A stretch of 64,000 nt of DNA from Limnohabitans sp. B9-3. Lineage in GTDB: Bacteria > Pseudomonadota > Gammaproteobacteria > Burkholderiales > Burkholderiaceae_C. Position numbers and translations under genes: made by a program. Under the pieces are notes generated by a model, which was not told the origin of the DNA, ran no database searches, and saw only the letters and a list, made by a program, of their open reading frames with translations. Of the stretch, positions 16,629-25,120 are shown in pieces (positions within the stretch are counted from its first letter, which is position 1; the number at the start of each line of letters is the position of its first letter). Location of the stretch: the NCBI RefSeq assembly GCF_002778325.1, contig NZ_NESI01000005.1, positions 124,001-188,000 of the forward strand, given 5' to 3'.

Positions 16629-17884
16629 GGCGCGATGTTAAAAGTACACCGCTGAGAGCTGCTGGGACATGCGCCGTCAAAGGCGACCAAACGGCCGGCT
16701 GTGTTGATTTTGAATTGCGAGATAAAACCGTCGGTGGGTGAATAACCGCTGGGCAACGGCAACACCCCGTTATTGCCGCCTTGTAAATTGAGCAAGACGT
16801 TTAAAGAGCTGATCGTGCTGGGGCCTTCATATTTCAAAACAACCATTTCCGAGGCGGGTTGGGCCGATTCCACGCCTACATTTTTGGCCAACACATACAA
16901 CGATAGGCTATCAGCTACCACGTCGTAAAACTTCACCGCCACACCGTTGATGAGTTTGTCTTCAAACATGGCAGACATGCCGGTGGATGGGCTGACAAAG
17001 AAACGACCCTGAGTACCACTGGCGTTGTTGTTCTTCAAATAAATCGCAGTGGAGTTGATGCCAGCACCCGTTCCAGCAATCACCAAGTCGGGATTGGCGT
17101 TGGCTTGCGGGATCAAGAACACCTTGCGATGCAGGGTAGGGAAGCTGGGCACAACGCCATTGATAGGGGGACCACCACTTACGGGGACTCTCAAGGTGGT
17201 GTCTTTGGTAAAACTAGACGCTCCATTTTTTTGCCCATCATTGAGCAAAGCCACGCTTAAATTGTTATCGGTCACCACCAAATCAATATCACCATCACCA
17301 TCGATGTCACCCGCTGCAGCGCCCCAAGATTGCAAATCAAAGCTGGTTTCCTGTCGATCGTAGGCAGTCTGTCCTGAGCCAGTGCGACTCATGAAGAAAA
17401 CTTGTTTCATCGCACCAGCAGAACCACCACATGCCACGTAAATATCGGGTTTACCGTCACCATTGAAATCGGCAGAGATGGCTTGAACCACTTTATTACA
17501 AATGCTGCGATTGGTCAGAACATCGGCAGTGGCATCGATCCAAGTACCTGTCTCATTCTTTTTCAAAAAATATGCCTTGGCTAAACCGTTCGCTTGGTTC
17601 GCTGCAACAAAGGCGGAATATTTGCCTTCTTGGAAAAAATCGCCAAACGCCAACGATTCAGGCACTTGGGTCCACAGTGAGACATCGGCTGCGATCACGG
17701 GAATTTGTGACACATCCAAAGCGGCCACGATGAGGTTCTTGTTGGCGTAGGAGGTAGAAAGAACACCTAGAGGCGTCGGCGTAAATTTGGCATCTGGTCC
17801 AGCGCCACCGCCTCCACACCCAGTCAACGTGAGTGTTAGCCATACCAAGCATCCGTAAAACATGTTTTTCATAAGGATCTTCAT
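16625..17884 (-). CDS. FG-GAP/VCBS repeat lipoprotein of unknown function
   Basis: A 419-residue predicted lipoprotein: a basic N-terminus, a hydrophobic stretch and the lipobox LTGC with Cys23, followed by a glycine run (GGGGAGP) that works as a flexible tether. Two calcium-binding FG-GAP repeats are visible, DFNGDGKPDIYVACG (about 139-153) and DIDGDGDIDLVVTDN (about 193-207), and weaker repeats surround them, suggesting a beta-propeller like the integrin-alpha fold. It is probably anchored on the periplasmic or outer side of the cell. The C-terminus has a paired cysteine segment (DGACPSSSQRCTF). No functional partner is evident; it is convergent with the acyl-CoA ligase and divergent from the six-cysteine paralogues. 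Confidence 0.8.
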   Translation of the reverse strand: MKILMKNMFYGCLVWLTLTLTGCGGGGAGPDAKFTPTPLGVLSTSYANKNLIVAALDVSQIPVIAADVSLWTQVPESLAFGDFFQEGKYSAFVAANQANGLAKAYFLKKNETGTWIDATADVLTNRSICNKVVQAISADFNGDGKPDIYVACGGSAGAMKQVFFMSRTGSGQTAYDRQETSFDLQSWGAAAGDIDGDGDIDLVVTDNNLSVALLNDGQKNGASSFTKDTTLRVPVSGGPPINGVVPSFPTLHRKVFLIPQANANPDLVIAGTGAGINSTAIYLKNNNASGTQGRFFVSPSTGMSAMFEDKLINGVAVKFYDVVADSLSLYVLAKNVGVESAQPASEMVVLKYEGPSTISSLNVLLNLQGGNNGVLPLPSGYSPTDGFISQFKINTAGRLVAFDGACPSSSQRCTFNIAP

Positions 17885-17957
17885 CGGTTTGAATTCACTT
17901 TACTTGACACCGCTGAGGCGGTTCACAGTTGCTGATAAAGTTATCCTGTTCTAACGG

Positions 17958-18608
17958 ATGTATTTCAAAACCATGTTTCAGAAGTTTTGCCTTTCTATTT
18001 GCCTGCTGTGTGTGCTTTGCACCAATGCGTTTGCGCAGGGCAAACCTGAGTTGCAATACAAAACGCCGCCCGAATCCGCCAGTAAACAGGCTAATAAACC
18101 GAGCGACAAACCGACCGATGCCTTGGCGCCTCGCGCCATTTTGGCCAGGCCCCCGCAATCGGGCAATGAACCCATGCTCTTGTTGGCCGCTAAAAATCGC
18201 CCCATGACTGAGCCGATTGCACAGACGACCAAACTCGAGTATTTCGACTGTGATGGCATCGTGGCACCTTGGTTTCGTGCGCTCCTTGTGGCTGAAATGA
18301 ACTACTTTGCAGAACTGTCAGAGTTGCCCTTTGTTAAAGGTGACGCCTGCGTGGTGAGCATTGCCACCGCCAAAAGCTTAACGCCCGGGCGCATCAGCGT
18401 TCACCTCTACACCAACACGCAACGTTTGTCCGCTTGCATTCGCAGCGAACAGTGCCCCGTGTTTCGCAGCATCAGCTTGATTCCCAAAGACTTGGTGTTG
18501 TACCGCTCTTACTTTTTGTCTGACATGTCGCGTAAATTGATCGCACAGCATTGCGTCACGGACAAAGGCAAGTTGCACAGCGACACCACCTGCTACACAG
18601 TACCTTGA
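17958..18608 (+). CDS. Secreted protein with six-cysteine C-terminal domain, paralogue 1
   Basis: A 216-residue exported protein of no family I recognise. A signal peptide is clear (hydrophobic core LSICLLCVLCTNAFA, cleavage before QGKPE). A proline/lysine-rich spacer follows (PPESASKQANKPSDKPTD), then a C-terminal domain of about 120 residues with six cysteines spaced C-x32-C-x28-C-x5-C-x32-C-x12-C. The next gene encodes a paralogue with the same spacing except for six extra residues in one loop, and shares the YRSY(F/V)L(S/T)D and LIPKD/LYPKD segments. Oxidised disulfides in the periplasm are likely. The ATG at 17958 lacks a good ribosome site; ATG 17973 is an alternative that also leaves an intact signal peptide. 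Confidence 0.75.
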   Translation: MYFKTMFQKFCLSICLLCVLCTNAFAQGKPELQYKTPPESASKQANKPSDKPTDALAPRAILARPPQSGNEPMLLLAAKNRPMTEPIAQTTKLEYFDCDGIVAPWFRALLVAEMNYFAELSELPFVKGDACVVSIATAKSLTPGRISVHLYTNTQRLSACIRSEQCPVFRSISLIPKDLVLYRSYFLSDMSRKLIAQHCVTDKGKLHSDTTCYTVP

Positions 18609-18678
18609 TTATTTGGGTGGGCACGTTAAAGCCCTTGCCTGCGGTGTCGATCCTATGAGACCTTAGTTAGTGTTTGTC

Positions 18679-19617
18679 ATGACGCCCTCCCCTCGTTTTT
18701 TCCTCCCGCGCCTGCTCGTTGTGCTGTTCATGTCAGCTGTGGGTTGGCTCACGCCTGTTTGGGCGAGCGAGCCCAAAAAAACTGTGGTGGTCGAAGAAGA
18801 AGGCAAAAAATTCAAATACGCCAACGAAGCGGGTGAGGCGGGGCGCAGCGGCTATGTTTACAAACGCGCCCTAAAAACCATCGACGGCGAACCCCAGCCC
18901 AAAATTTGGGAACCGGCCCCAGAGCCAGTAGTGGCGCCCAAAGAAGCACAAGCTAAGGGCGATGGACACGGTAAACCCGACGCACATGGTGACAAAAAGG
19001 TAGAAAAAAAAGACGACACCAAGGGCGATCCTAAAAAAGAAGAAAAGAAAAAAGAAGATAAAAAAGGAGGCGATGCTCACGGTGGTGGTCATGGCAAAGC
19101 CAAAGCCCCAGAGCCCATCACCAGTGCCGTCTATGACGCCAACGTCATCAAACTTGATGCCACTCACCGTCCTTTTACCAAAGCGGTCCAGAGCAATGCT
19201 TATGCAGACTATTTTTTATGTCGCAAGACCATCTCGGACAAATACCGCGACACGGTGCTCGACGAAATCAACACCTTCGCCGATCGCATGGATCTGCCCC
19301 GTGCACAAGACACGCCGTGTATGGTCAAGGTGGCAAAAGCTAGCACCAAGTTCCCTGGGGCGATTTACATCGAGTTTTACGTCGATGAGTCGGCAGCCAA
19401 GGCTTGCATCAAGAACGGCGAGTGCGGTTCAACCCGCGTCATGATGCTGTACCCCAAAGACAAAACTGGCAAAAAAAGCCAAGAGGTTTATCGCTCCTAC
19501 GTATTGACGGATGAGCGCAAATACCGCAGAGCATCATTTTGCGTATCGCCCCAAGGGCAGCTCCTGGGTGAAAAAAGCTGCTATGTGGCTGTCAATCCCG
19601 ACTGGTTGTTCAACTGA
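18679..19617 (+). CDS. Secreted protein with six-cysteine C-terminal domain and charged linker, paralogue 2
   Basis: A 312-residue exported protein, signal peptide LLVVLFMSAVGWLTPVWASEP. A charged, low-complexity linker of about 60 residues follows near 90-150, with alternating Lys/Glu/Asp and His/Gly repeats (KEEKKKEDKKGGDAHGGG). The C-terminal domain carries six cysteines spaced C-x32-C-x28-C-x5-C-x38-C-x12-C, nearly identical to the preceding gene. The His-rich part of the linker could bind metal ions. ATG 18679 is preferred over the GTG at 18670. The two genes are 70 bases apart on the same strand and the stop TGA is one base from the Hsp15 start, so all three may be co-transcribed. Function unknown. 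Confidence 0.8.
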   Translation: MTPSPRFFLPRLLVVLFMSAVGWLTPVWASEPKKTVVVEEEGKKFKYANEAGEAGRSGYVYKRALKTIDGEPQPKIWEPAPEPVVAPKEAQAKGDGHGKPDAHGDKKVEKKDDTKGDPKKEEKKKEDKKGGDAHGGGHGKAKAPEPITSAVYDANVIKLDATHRPFTKAVQSNAYADYFLCRKTISDKYRDTVLDEINTFADRMDLPRAQDTPCMVKVAKASTKFPGAIYIEFYVDESAAKACIKNGECGSTRVMMLYPKDKTGKKSQEVYRSYVLTDERKYRRASFCVSPQGQLLGEKSCYVAVNPDWLFN

Positions 19618-19618
19618 G

Positions 19619-20020
19619 ATGGACAGTCTTCGGATCGACAAATGGCTTTGGGCAGCCAGGTTTTACAAAACTCGCAGCTTGGCAAGCGATGAGGTCAATA
19701 AAAACCGGGTTCAAATCAACGGACAAGACGCCAAACCGTCACGCGAAGTCAAGGTGGGCCACACGGTCTCTATGCGTCAAGGACCGATCGAAAAAACGGT
19801 GGTTGTCAAAGCGATCAGCGCCGTGCGTGGCCCTGCTCCAGTTGCGCAATTGCTGTACGAAGAAACGCCCGAAAGTCTAGCCAAACGCACCCGGGAGGCC
19901 GAACAAAATCGGCTCTCACGCGAGCCGGCTCACAGCATTGAGCATGGCCGGCCTACGAAACGCGATCGACGTCAAATCGAACATGCTTGGAACGATCGCT
20001 GGAGCGCAAGCGCGGACTGA
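19619..20020 (+). CDS. hslR: RNA-binding S4 domain protein, Hsp15-like
   Basis: A 133-residue protein of the Hsp15 family, which in E. coli binds stalled 50S subunits carrying nascent chains and helps recycle them. The S4 fold is at the N-terminus: MDSLRIDKWLWAARFYKTRSLA then EVNKNRVQINGQDAKPSREVKVGH, all typical. The basic C-terminal tail (GRPTKRDRRQIEHAWNDRW) is also a family trait. It begins one base after the stop of the six-cysteine protein, which is a tight link between unrelated functions and probably just operon packing. Confidence 0.92.
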   Translation: MDSLRIDKWLWAARFYKTRSLASDEVNKNRVQINGQDAKPSREVKVGHTVSMRQGPIEKTVVVKAISAVRGPAPVAQLLYEETPESLAKRTREAEQNRLSREPAHSIEHGRPTKRDRRQIEHAWNDRWSASAD

Positions 20021-20035
20021 ATACGACGCAGAGGC

Positions 20036-20191
20036 TCACCAACGCCCTGTTAGGATCAAAATTAAGAAGATGATCAGCACAAGGCCCAAACCACCACTCG
20101 GCCCATAGCCCCAATCTCGGCTGTGCGGCCATGTCGGAATGGCACCCAACAACATCAAAATTAAAAGTACCAACAAGACGGTTCTCAGCAT
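20036..20191 (-). CDS. DUF3309 family small membrane protein
   Basis: A 51-residue gene, easily overlooked. It reads MLRTVLLVLLILMLLGAIP, then TWPHSRDWGYGPSGGLG, then VLIIFLILILTGRW. Two hydrophobic helices flank the conserved TWPHSR-WGYGPSGGLG centre, the hallmark of DUF3309 proteins found widely in Proteobacteria. Translation starts at ATG 20191 and ends at TGA 20036. It lies tail to tail with the Hsp15 gene (15-base gap). The upstream 150 bases include the strong terminator at 20280. No function is known for the family; expression in stress or stationary phase has been guessed from related small membrane proteins. Confidence 0.85.
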   Translation of the reverse strand: MLRTVLLVLLILMLLGAIPTWPHSRDWGYGPSGGLGLVLIIFLILILTGRW

Positions 20192-20279
20192 GGTCAACCT
20201 CATTTAAAAAGATGGGTTGAATTTAGGCTTTTCGAACCAAAGAATCCGTTCGCTGGCCCACACAATACGTACAAAAAAC

Positions 20280-20315
20280 AAAGCCCCCTCAGGCCGTTGG
20301 CCTGAGGGGGCTTTT
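20280..20315. terminator. Strong bidirectional intrinsic terminator
   Basis: A 16-bp perfect stem (AAAGCCCCCTCAGGCC with its complement, loop GTT) with four T on the plus strand and TTTGTTTTTT on the minus strand. It sits downstream of the nitroreductase gene, so its main use is ending that minus-strand transcript, and it separates it from DUF3309. Confidence 0.9.
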
Positions 20316-20342
20316 GAATGGCAAGTGCTGAATCGCGGAGGA

Positions 20343-20981
20343 TCAGTTCACTTCGGTGATGAACTCAGCGTTGGGACGGCGCACTTTTTTCAAGTTCACC
20401 AACCAGTCTTTGTCGGCTTCGCGGTAGCCCAACGGCAAAATCACCACGCTGCGCAAGCCACGAGCACGCAGGCCCAAAATTTCATCAACAGCGGCGGGCT
20501 CAAAGCCTTCCATCGGGGTGCAATCGACGTCTTCGAAGGCTGCAGACATCATGGCAGCAGCCAAACCGATGTAGGCCTGACGTGCAGCATGCTGGAAGTT
20601 CACTTCAGCGTCACGCGCAGGGTAGTTGTTCAACAGCATCTTTCGGTAGTTTTCCCAACCTTCGTTGGTGCCGCCGCGCTCCGCATTGGTCAAGTCAAAC
20701 ATGTGGTTGATACGCTCGGCGGTGTAGTTGTCCCAAGCCGCAAAGACCAAAAGGTGCGAGCAATCGGTCACTTGTTGTTGCCCAAAGGCTTTGGGCTTGA
20801 TTTGCTCCAGCACCGCTTTGTTCTTGACGACAACGATCTCGAAGGGTTGCAAACCGCTGGACGTGGGGGCTAAGCGTGCGGCTTCCAAGATAAGGGCCAC
20901 TTTGTCTTCGGACACGGCTTTGGCGGCGTCGAGTTTTTTGGCGGCGTAGCGCCATTGGAGCTTTTGAATGAGTTCAGACAT
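20343..20981 (-). CDS. Nitroreductase family protein, NAD(P)H-dependent
   Basis: A 212-residue FMN-binding flavoprotein of the NfsB/YfkO type. The N-terminus RYAAKKLD and the segment EAARLAPTSSGLQPFEIVVVKN hold the FMN phosphate-binding Arg/Ser residues, and the C-terminal VVILPLGYREADKDWLVNLKKVRRP is the typical family end. It would transfer two electrons from NAD(P)H to nitro, quinone or similar acceptors as a cytoplasmic homodimer. The start at 20981 lies 41 bases after tRNA-Arg on the same strand, so it may share the tRNA transcript. Termination is by the hairpin at 20280-20315. Confidence 0.9.
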   Translation of the reverse strand: MSELIQKLQWRYAAKKLDAAKAVSEDKVALILEAARLAPTSSGLQPFEIVVVKNKAVLEQIKPKAFGQQQVTDCSHLLVFAAWDNYTAERINHMFDLTNAERGGTNEGWENYRKMLLNNYPARDAEVNFQHAARQAYIGLAAAMMSAAFEDVDCTPMEGFEPAAVDEILGLRARGLRSVVILPLGYREADKDWLVNLKKVRRPNAEFITEVN

Positions 20982-21022
20982 GGATACTTTCTTAAATTAG
21001 GCCGAATTGACCCATTAAAGCT

Positions 21023-21099
21023 TGGCCTGCCCGACAGGAATCGAACCTGTGACCCACAACTTAGAAGGTTGTTGCTCTATCCAACTGAGCTACGGGCAG
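21023..21099 (-). tRNA. tRNA-Arg (anticodon TCT)
   Basis: A 77-base cloverleaf on the minus strand. Acceptor CTGCCCG pairs with CGGGCAG; D-arm GCTCAGTTGGATAGAGC, anticodon loop CTTCTAA with TCT, T-arm GGTTCGAATCC and an encoded CCA end (21023-21025). The anticodon reads AGA/AGG arginine codons. Confidence 0.97.
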
Positions 21100-21103
21100 A
21101 CAT

Positions 21104-21132
21104 AAAAAAAGGCTCCCAAGGGGAGCCTTTTT
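21104..21132 (-). terminator. Intrinsic terminator between two tRNAs
   Basis: Stem GGCTCCC/GGGAGCC with an A/T extension, loop AAG, followed by seven T on the minus strand. It would end the tRNA-Pro transcript before tRNA-Arg; the plus-strand sequence also has a five-T tail. Confidence 0.8.
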
Positions 21133-21139
21133 CATAAAA

Positions 21140-21216
<77 letters not shown>

Positions 21217-21225
21217 ATGCTAACG

Positions 21226-21231
21226 ATTGTA
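21226..21231 (-). promoter_or_regulatory. Probable -10 box of the tRNA-Pro promoter
   Basis: TACAAT on the minus strand, ten bases before the tRNA-Pro 5-prime end. The -35 region is not consensus. The same spacing and box (TACAAT at 50724-50729) precede tRNA-Ser. Confidence 0.45.
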
Positions 21232-21260
21232 ACCTGAAAATAACACGGGGAAACCATGAT

Positions 21261-21302
21261 GCAATATATTGCCGAAAGTCTGTAGAGTTGCAATTTAATG
21301 CA
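21261..21302. promoter_or_regulatory. Palindrome and TGCA repeats before the benzoate-CoA ligase gene
   Basis: A perfect 12-bp palindrome GCAATATATTGC lies at 21261-21272 and two TGCA tetramers six bases apart at 21289-21302, the second overlapping the CAGGAG ribosome site. BoxR/BzdR-type benzoyl-CoA regulators are known to bind TGCA-containing sites, but no such regulator is in the window. A regulatory role is inferred from position. Confidence 0.35.
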
Positions 21303-21311
21303 GGAGACGCA

Positions 21312-22853
21312 ATGCAACCGATCATCAACATCCCTCGCCAATACAACGCCGCCCAGGCTTTGCTAGAACGCAACACCCAACGCGCTGACAAAATCGCGTT
21401 CATCGATGCCGTATCCGGCAGCACCCTCACCTTTGCCCAACTCCACGCACAAGCCTACCGCTTTGCCAATGTGTTGCGTGCGCAAGGTTTTGAGCCCGAA
21501 AGCCGTTTGATGCTGTGCATGCTCGACACACCGCAATGGCCCGTGGTGTTTCTGGGTTGCATGCTCGCTGGCGTGGTGCCTGTTGCCACCAACACGCTAT
21601 TAACGACCAAAGACTTTGATTACATGCTGCGGGACTCACGCGCACGCGGCTTGGTGGTGTCTGCGGCGCTGCTGCCCGCTTTCCAAGCGTTGATCGGTCA
21701 AGTACCCGATTTGAAACGTGTGATCGTGGCAGGCGGGACGGACACGCATCCGCATTTGTCGCTTGACACGCTCTTGGCCAATGCGTCAGCTGAAATCTCA
21801 TGCGTCGCCACTTGCGCCGACGATATGTGTTTTTGGCTTTACTCCAGCGGATCCACCGGATCGCCCAAAGGCACCGTGCATTTGCACAGCCACATGATGC
21901 AAACCGCTGAGTTGTATGGCCGTGGCGTGCTGGGCATTCAAGAAAGCGATGTGGTGTATTCGGCCGCCAAGCTGTTCTTTGCCTATGGCTTGGGCAACGC
22001 CTTGACGTTTCCGCTCTTTGCGGGCGCGACCACCGTGCTGCTGCCCGCTCGCCCTACCCCCACAGACGTGTTCGCCATTCTTGAAAAACACCAGCCCACC
22101 ATTTTTTACGGTGTACCCACCCTGTACGCCTCCCTGATGGCAGACCCCAAGCGCCCGCCCAAATCCGCTCTGAACCTGCGCGTGTGCACCAGCGCAGGCG
22201 AAGCCCTGCCCGCTGAAATCGGAAAAAAGTGGAACGCCGAATACGGTTGCGAAATTTTGGATGGCATTGGCTCGACAGAAATGTTGCACATCTTTTTGAG
22301 CAACCGCCCTGGTGAAGTGCGCTACGGCACCACGGGCAAAGCGGTACCCGGTTATGCGCTCCGTATCGTGGGCGATGATGGCCAAATCTGTGGTGACGGC
22401 GAGTTGGGTGAATTGCAAATCAACGGCCCGAGTGCAGCGCTGATGTACTGGAACAACCGCGAGAAAACAAAAAACACGTTTGCCGGTGAATGGACCCGCA
22501 GTGGCGACAAGTACATCCGTGATGCCGACGGTTACTACACCTACGGCGGGCGCAGCGACGACATGCTCAAAGTCGGCGGCATTTACGTGTCGCCCTTTGA
22601 AGTCGAAGCTTCGTTGATGACGCACCCCAGCATCTTGGAAGCCGCGGTGGTGGGCATTGCAGACACCGACGAACTCATCAAACCCAAAGCCTATGTGGTG
22701 CTCAAAGCTGGCGAGAACGTCAGCGCTGAAGATTTGAAGCATCATGTGAAAGCGCAATTGGCCCCCTACAAATACCCACGCTGGATTGAGTTCGTCGCCG
22801 AGCTACCCAAAACCGCCACAGGCAAGATTCAGCGCTTCAAACTACGCGCTTGA
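21312..22853 (+). CDS. Benzoate-CoA ligase family protein
   Basis: A 513-residue adenylate-forming ligase that matches benzoate- and 4-hydroxybenzoate-CoA ligases: LYSSGSTGSPKGTVH (177-190) is the phosphate loop in the SSGSTGSPKG form of that group, SAAKLFFAYGLGNALTFP the aromatic-ligase signature, and SAGEALPAEIGKKW and LDGIGSTEMLHIFLSN form the acyl pocket. The hinge is GRSDDMLKVGGIYVSP and the catalytic Lys505 is in TGKIQR. ATG 21312 has CAGGAG seven bases upstream; an in-frame start at 21189 falls within tRNA-Pro and is rejected. Close to pobA and an IclR regulator, it probably belongs to aromatic acid catabolism, making benzoyl-CoA or 4-hydroxybenzoyl-CoA. Downstream box or bad genes are not in the window. 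Confidence 0.9.
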   Translation: MQPIINIPRQYNAAQALLERNTQRADKIAFIDAVSGSTLTFAQLHAQAYRFANVLRAQGFEPESRLMLCMLDTPQWPVVFLGCMLAGVVPVATNTLLTTKDFDYMLRDSRARGLVVSAALLPAFQALIGQVPDLKRVIVAGGTDTHPHLSLDTLLANASAEISCVATCADDMCFWLYSSGSTGSPKGTVHLHSHMMQTAELYGRGVLGIQESDVVYSAAKLFFAYGLGNALTFPLFAGATTVLLPARPTPTDVFAILEKHQPTIFYGVPTLYASLMADPKRPPKSALNLRVCTSAGEALPAEIGKKWNAEYGCEILDGIGSTEMLHIFLSNRPGEVRYGTTGKAVPGYALRIVGDDGQICGDGELGELQINGPSAALMYWNNREKTKNTFAGEWTRSGDKYIRDADGYYTYGGRSDDMLKVGGIYVSPFEVEASLMTHPSILEAAVVGIADTDELIKPKAYVVLKAGENVSAEDLKHHVKAQLAPYKYPRWIEFVAELPKTATGKIQRFKLRA

Positions 22854-22912
22854 ACTGAGGGGACGTGGAAACAAGGGCAGGCGTGCATCCACCTGCAGTT
22901 GCCACTCACACC

Positions 22913-23671
22913 TCAAAGCAAAGCCCGCAACTCTTGTGCAGCACCTTGCAGCAGCGGTAAAAAACGCTGCTGGATTTGGCCCACATTCATTTCTGCCGAA
23001 GACAACACCACATTCAAAGCCGCCACAGTTTTGCCTTGTGCGTTGCGCAAGGGCACAGACATGGCACTCACACCCAACTCGTGCTCTTCGCAACTGATGA
23101 CGAAATCATCGGTTTGCGCTTGCACAAGGCGAGCACGCAAAAGTTTGGGGTCGGTCACGGTGTGCCCTGTTAATCGCGTCAGCACCCGCCCTTTCAGCCA
23201 AGTATTCAAAGCCGTCTTGGTCTGCGCTGCCAAAAGCACACGCCCTGTGGAGGTGGCATGCGCAGGTAAACGCGCACCAAGATGCAAACCATAAGCCATG
23301 ACACGCGCCACATCGCTACGCGCCACGATGACCACCTCTTCATCGTCCAGTACCACTGCCGAGAATGAGTGCGCCGATTGCACTGCCAATCGGTTCAAGG
23401 TGGGTTGCACCACACGCGGCAAGCGTGATGACGCCAAATAACTGCCCGAAAAGCGCATCACCTTGGAGGCTAGCCAAAAATAGCTGCCGTCTGTTTCTAA
23501 ATAGCCCAAGTGACTGAGGGTTAGCAAATGCCGACGCGCCGCAGCCCGGGTGATGCCCGCACGCTGAGCCGCCAATGTGGCGTTGAGCCGCTGGCGTTCG
23601 GTGTCAAAACTCTCCAGCACCGCCATGCCTTTGACCATACCCTCGATTAAATCTGCTTTTGCAATCGCCAT
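22913..23671 (-). CDS. IclR family transcriptional regulator, PcaR/PobR type
   Basis: A 252-residue regulator. The N-terminal winged HTH (VKGMAVLESFD through TRAAARRHLLTLSHLGYLE) and the C-terminal effector domain (DDEEVVIVARSDVARVM, GARLPAHATSTGRVLLAA, SCEEHELGVSAMSVPL) match PcaR, PcaU and PobR, which respond to beta-ketoadipate, protocatechuate or 4-hydroxybenzoate. I place the start at ATG 23671 because GGGAG stands seven bases before it; longer in-frame starts at 23698 and 23725 would overlap the inverted repeat at 23691-23721. It is divergent from pobA, 125 bases apart, and is its likely activator. Confidence 0.88.
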   Translation of the reverse strand: MAIAKADLIEGMVKGMAVLESFDTERQRLNATLAAQRAGITRAAARRHLLTLSHLGYLETDGSYFWLASKVMRFSGSYLASSRLPRVVQPTLNRLAVQSAHSFSAVVLDDEEVVIVARSDVARVMAYGLHLGARLPAHATSTGRVLLAAQTKTALNTWLKGRVLTRLTGHTVTDPKLLRARLVQAQTDDFVISCEEHELGVSAMSVPLRNAQGKTVAALNVVLSSAEMNVGQIQQRFLPLLQGAAQELRALL

Positions 23672-23690
23672 TGACACTCCCACGCTTTGC

Positions 23691-23721
23691 GCGATCATCG
23701 CACATTCATGCCGATGATCGC
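23691..23721. promoter_or_regulatory. Inverted repeat operator candidate between regulator and pobA
   Basis: Arms GCGATCATCG (23691-23700) and CGATGATCGC (23712-23721) are perfect reverse complements separated by 11 bases. A direct repeat ATCGCAC follows each arm. The site starts 20 bases upstream of the regulator's ATG and ends 75 bases upstream of pobA, a fitting place for an IclR-type operator acting on both genes. Confidence 0.6.
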
Positions 23722-23751
23722 ACAAGGTTCAATGCAAGACACCTCATTTAA

Positions 23752-24981
<1,230 letters not shown>

Positions 24982-25120
24982 GCCCCGCGCGACAACGGGC
25001 AGGCCGAACCACCCACCAAGCCGCGCGCTGTGGGAATCAAATGAAAATCGTCCCAAATTGCGCTTTCCTGGCATGCGGTTTTTAAAGAGAAAATAGCAAG
25101 CTAAACCTTAAGGAAAAGCA

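Noticed and set aside
18960-19110. Frameshift or sequencing error in the Lys/Glu-rich stretch
   Set aside because: The frame stays open on both sides and the paralogue's cysteine domain follows in frame.
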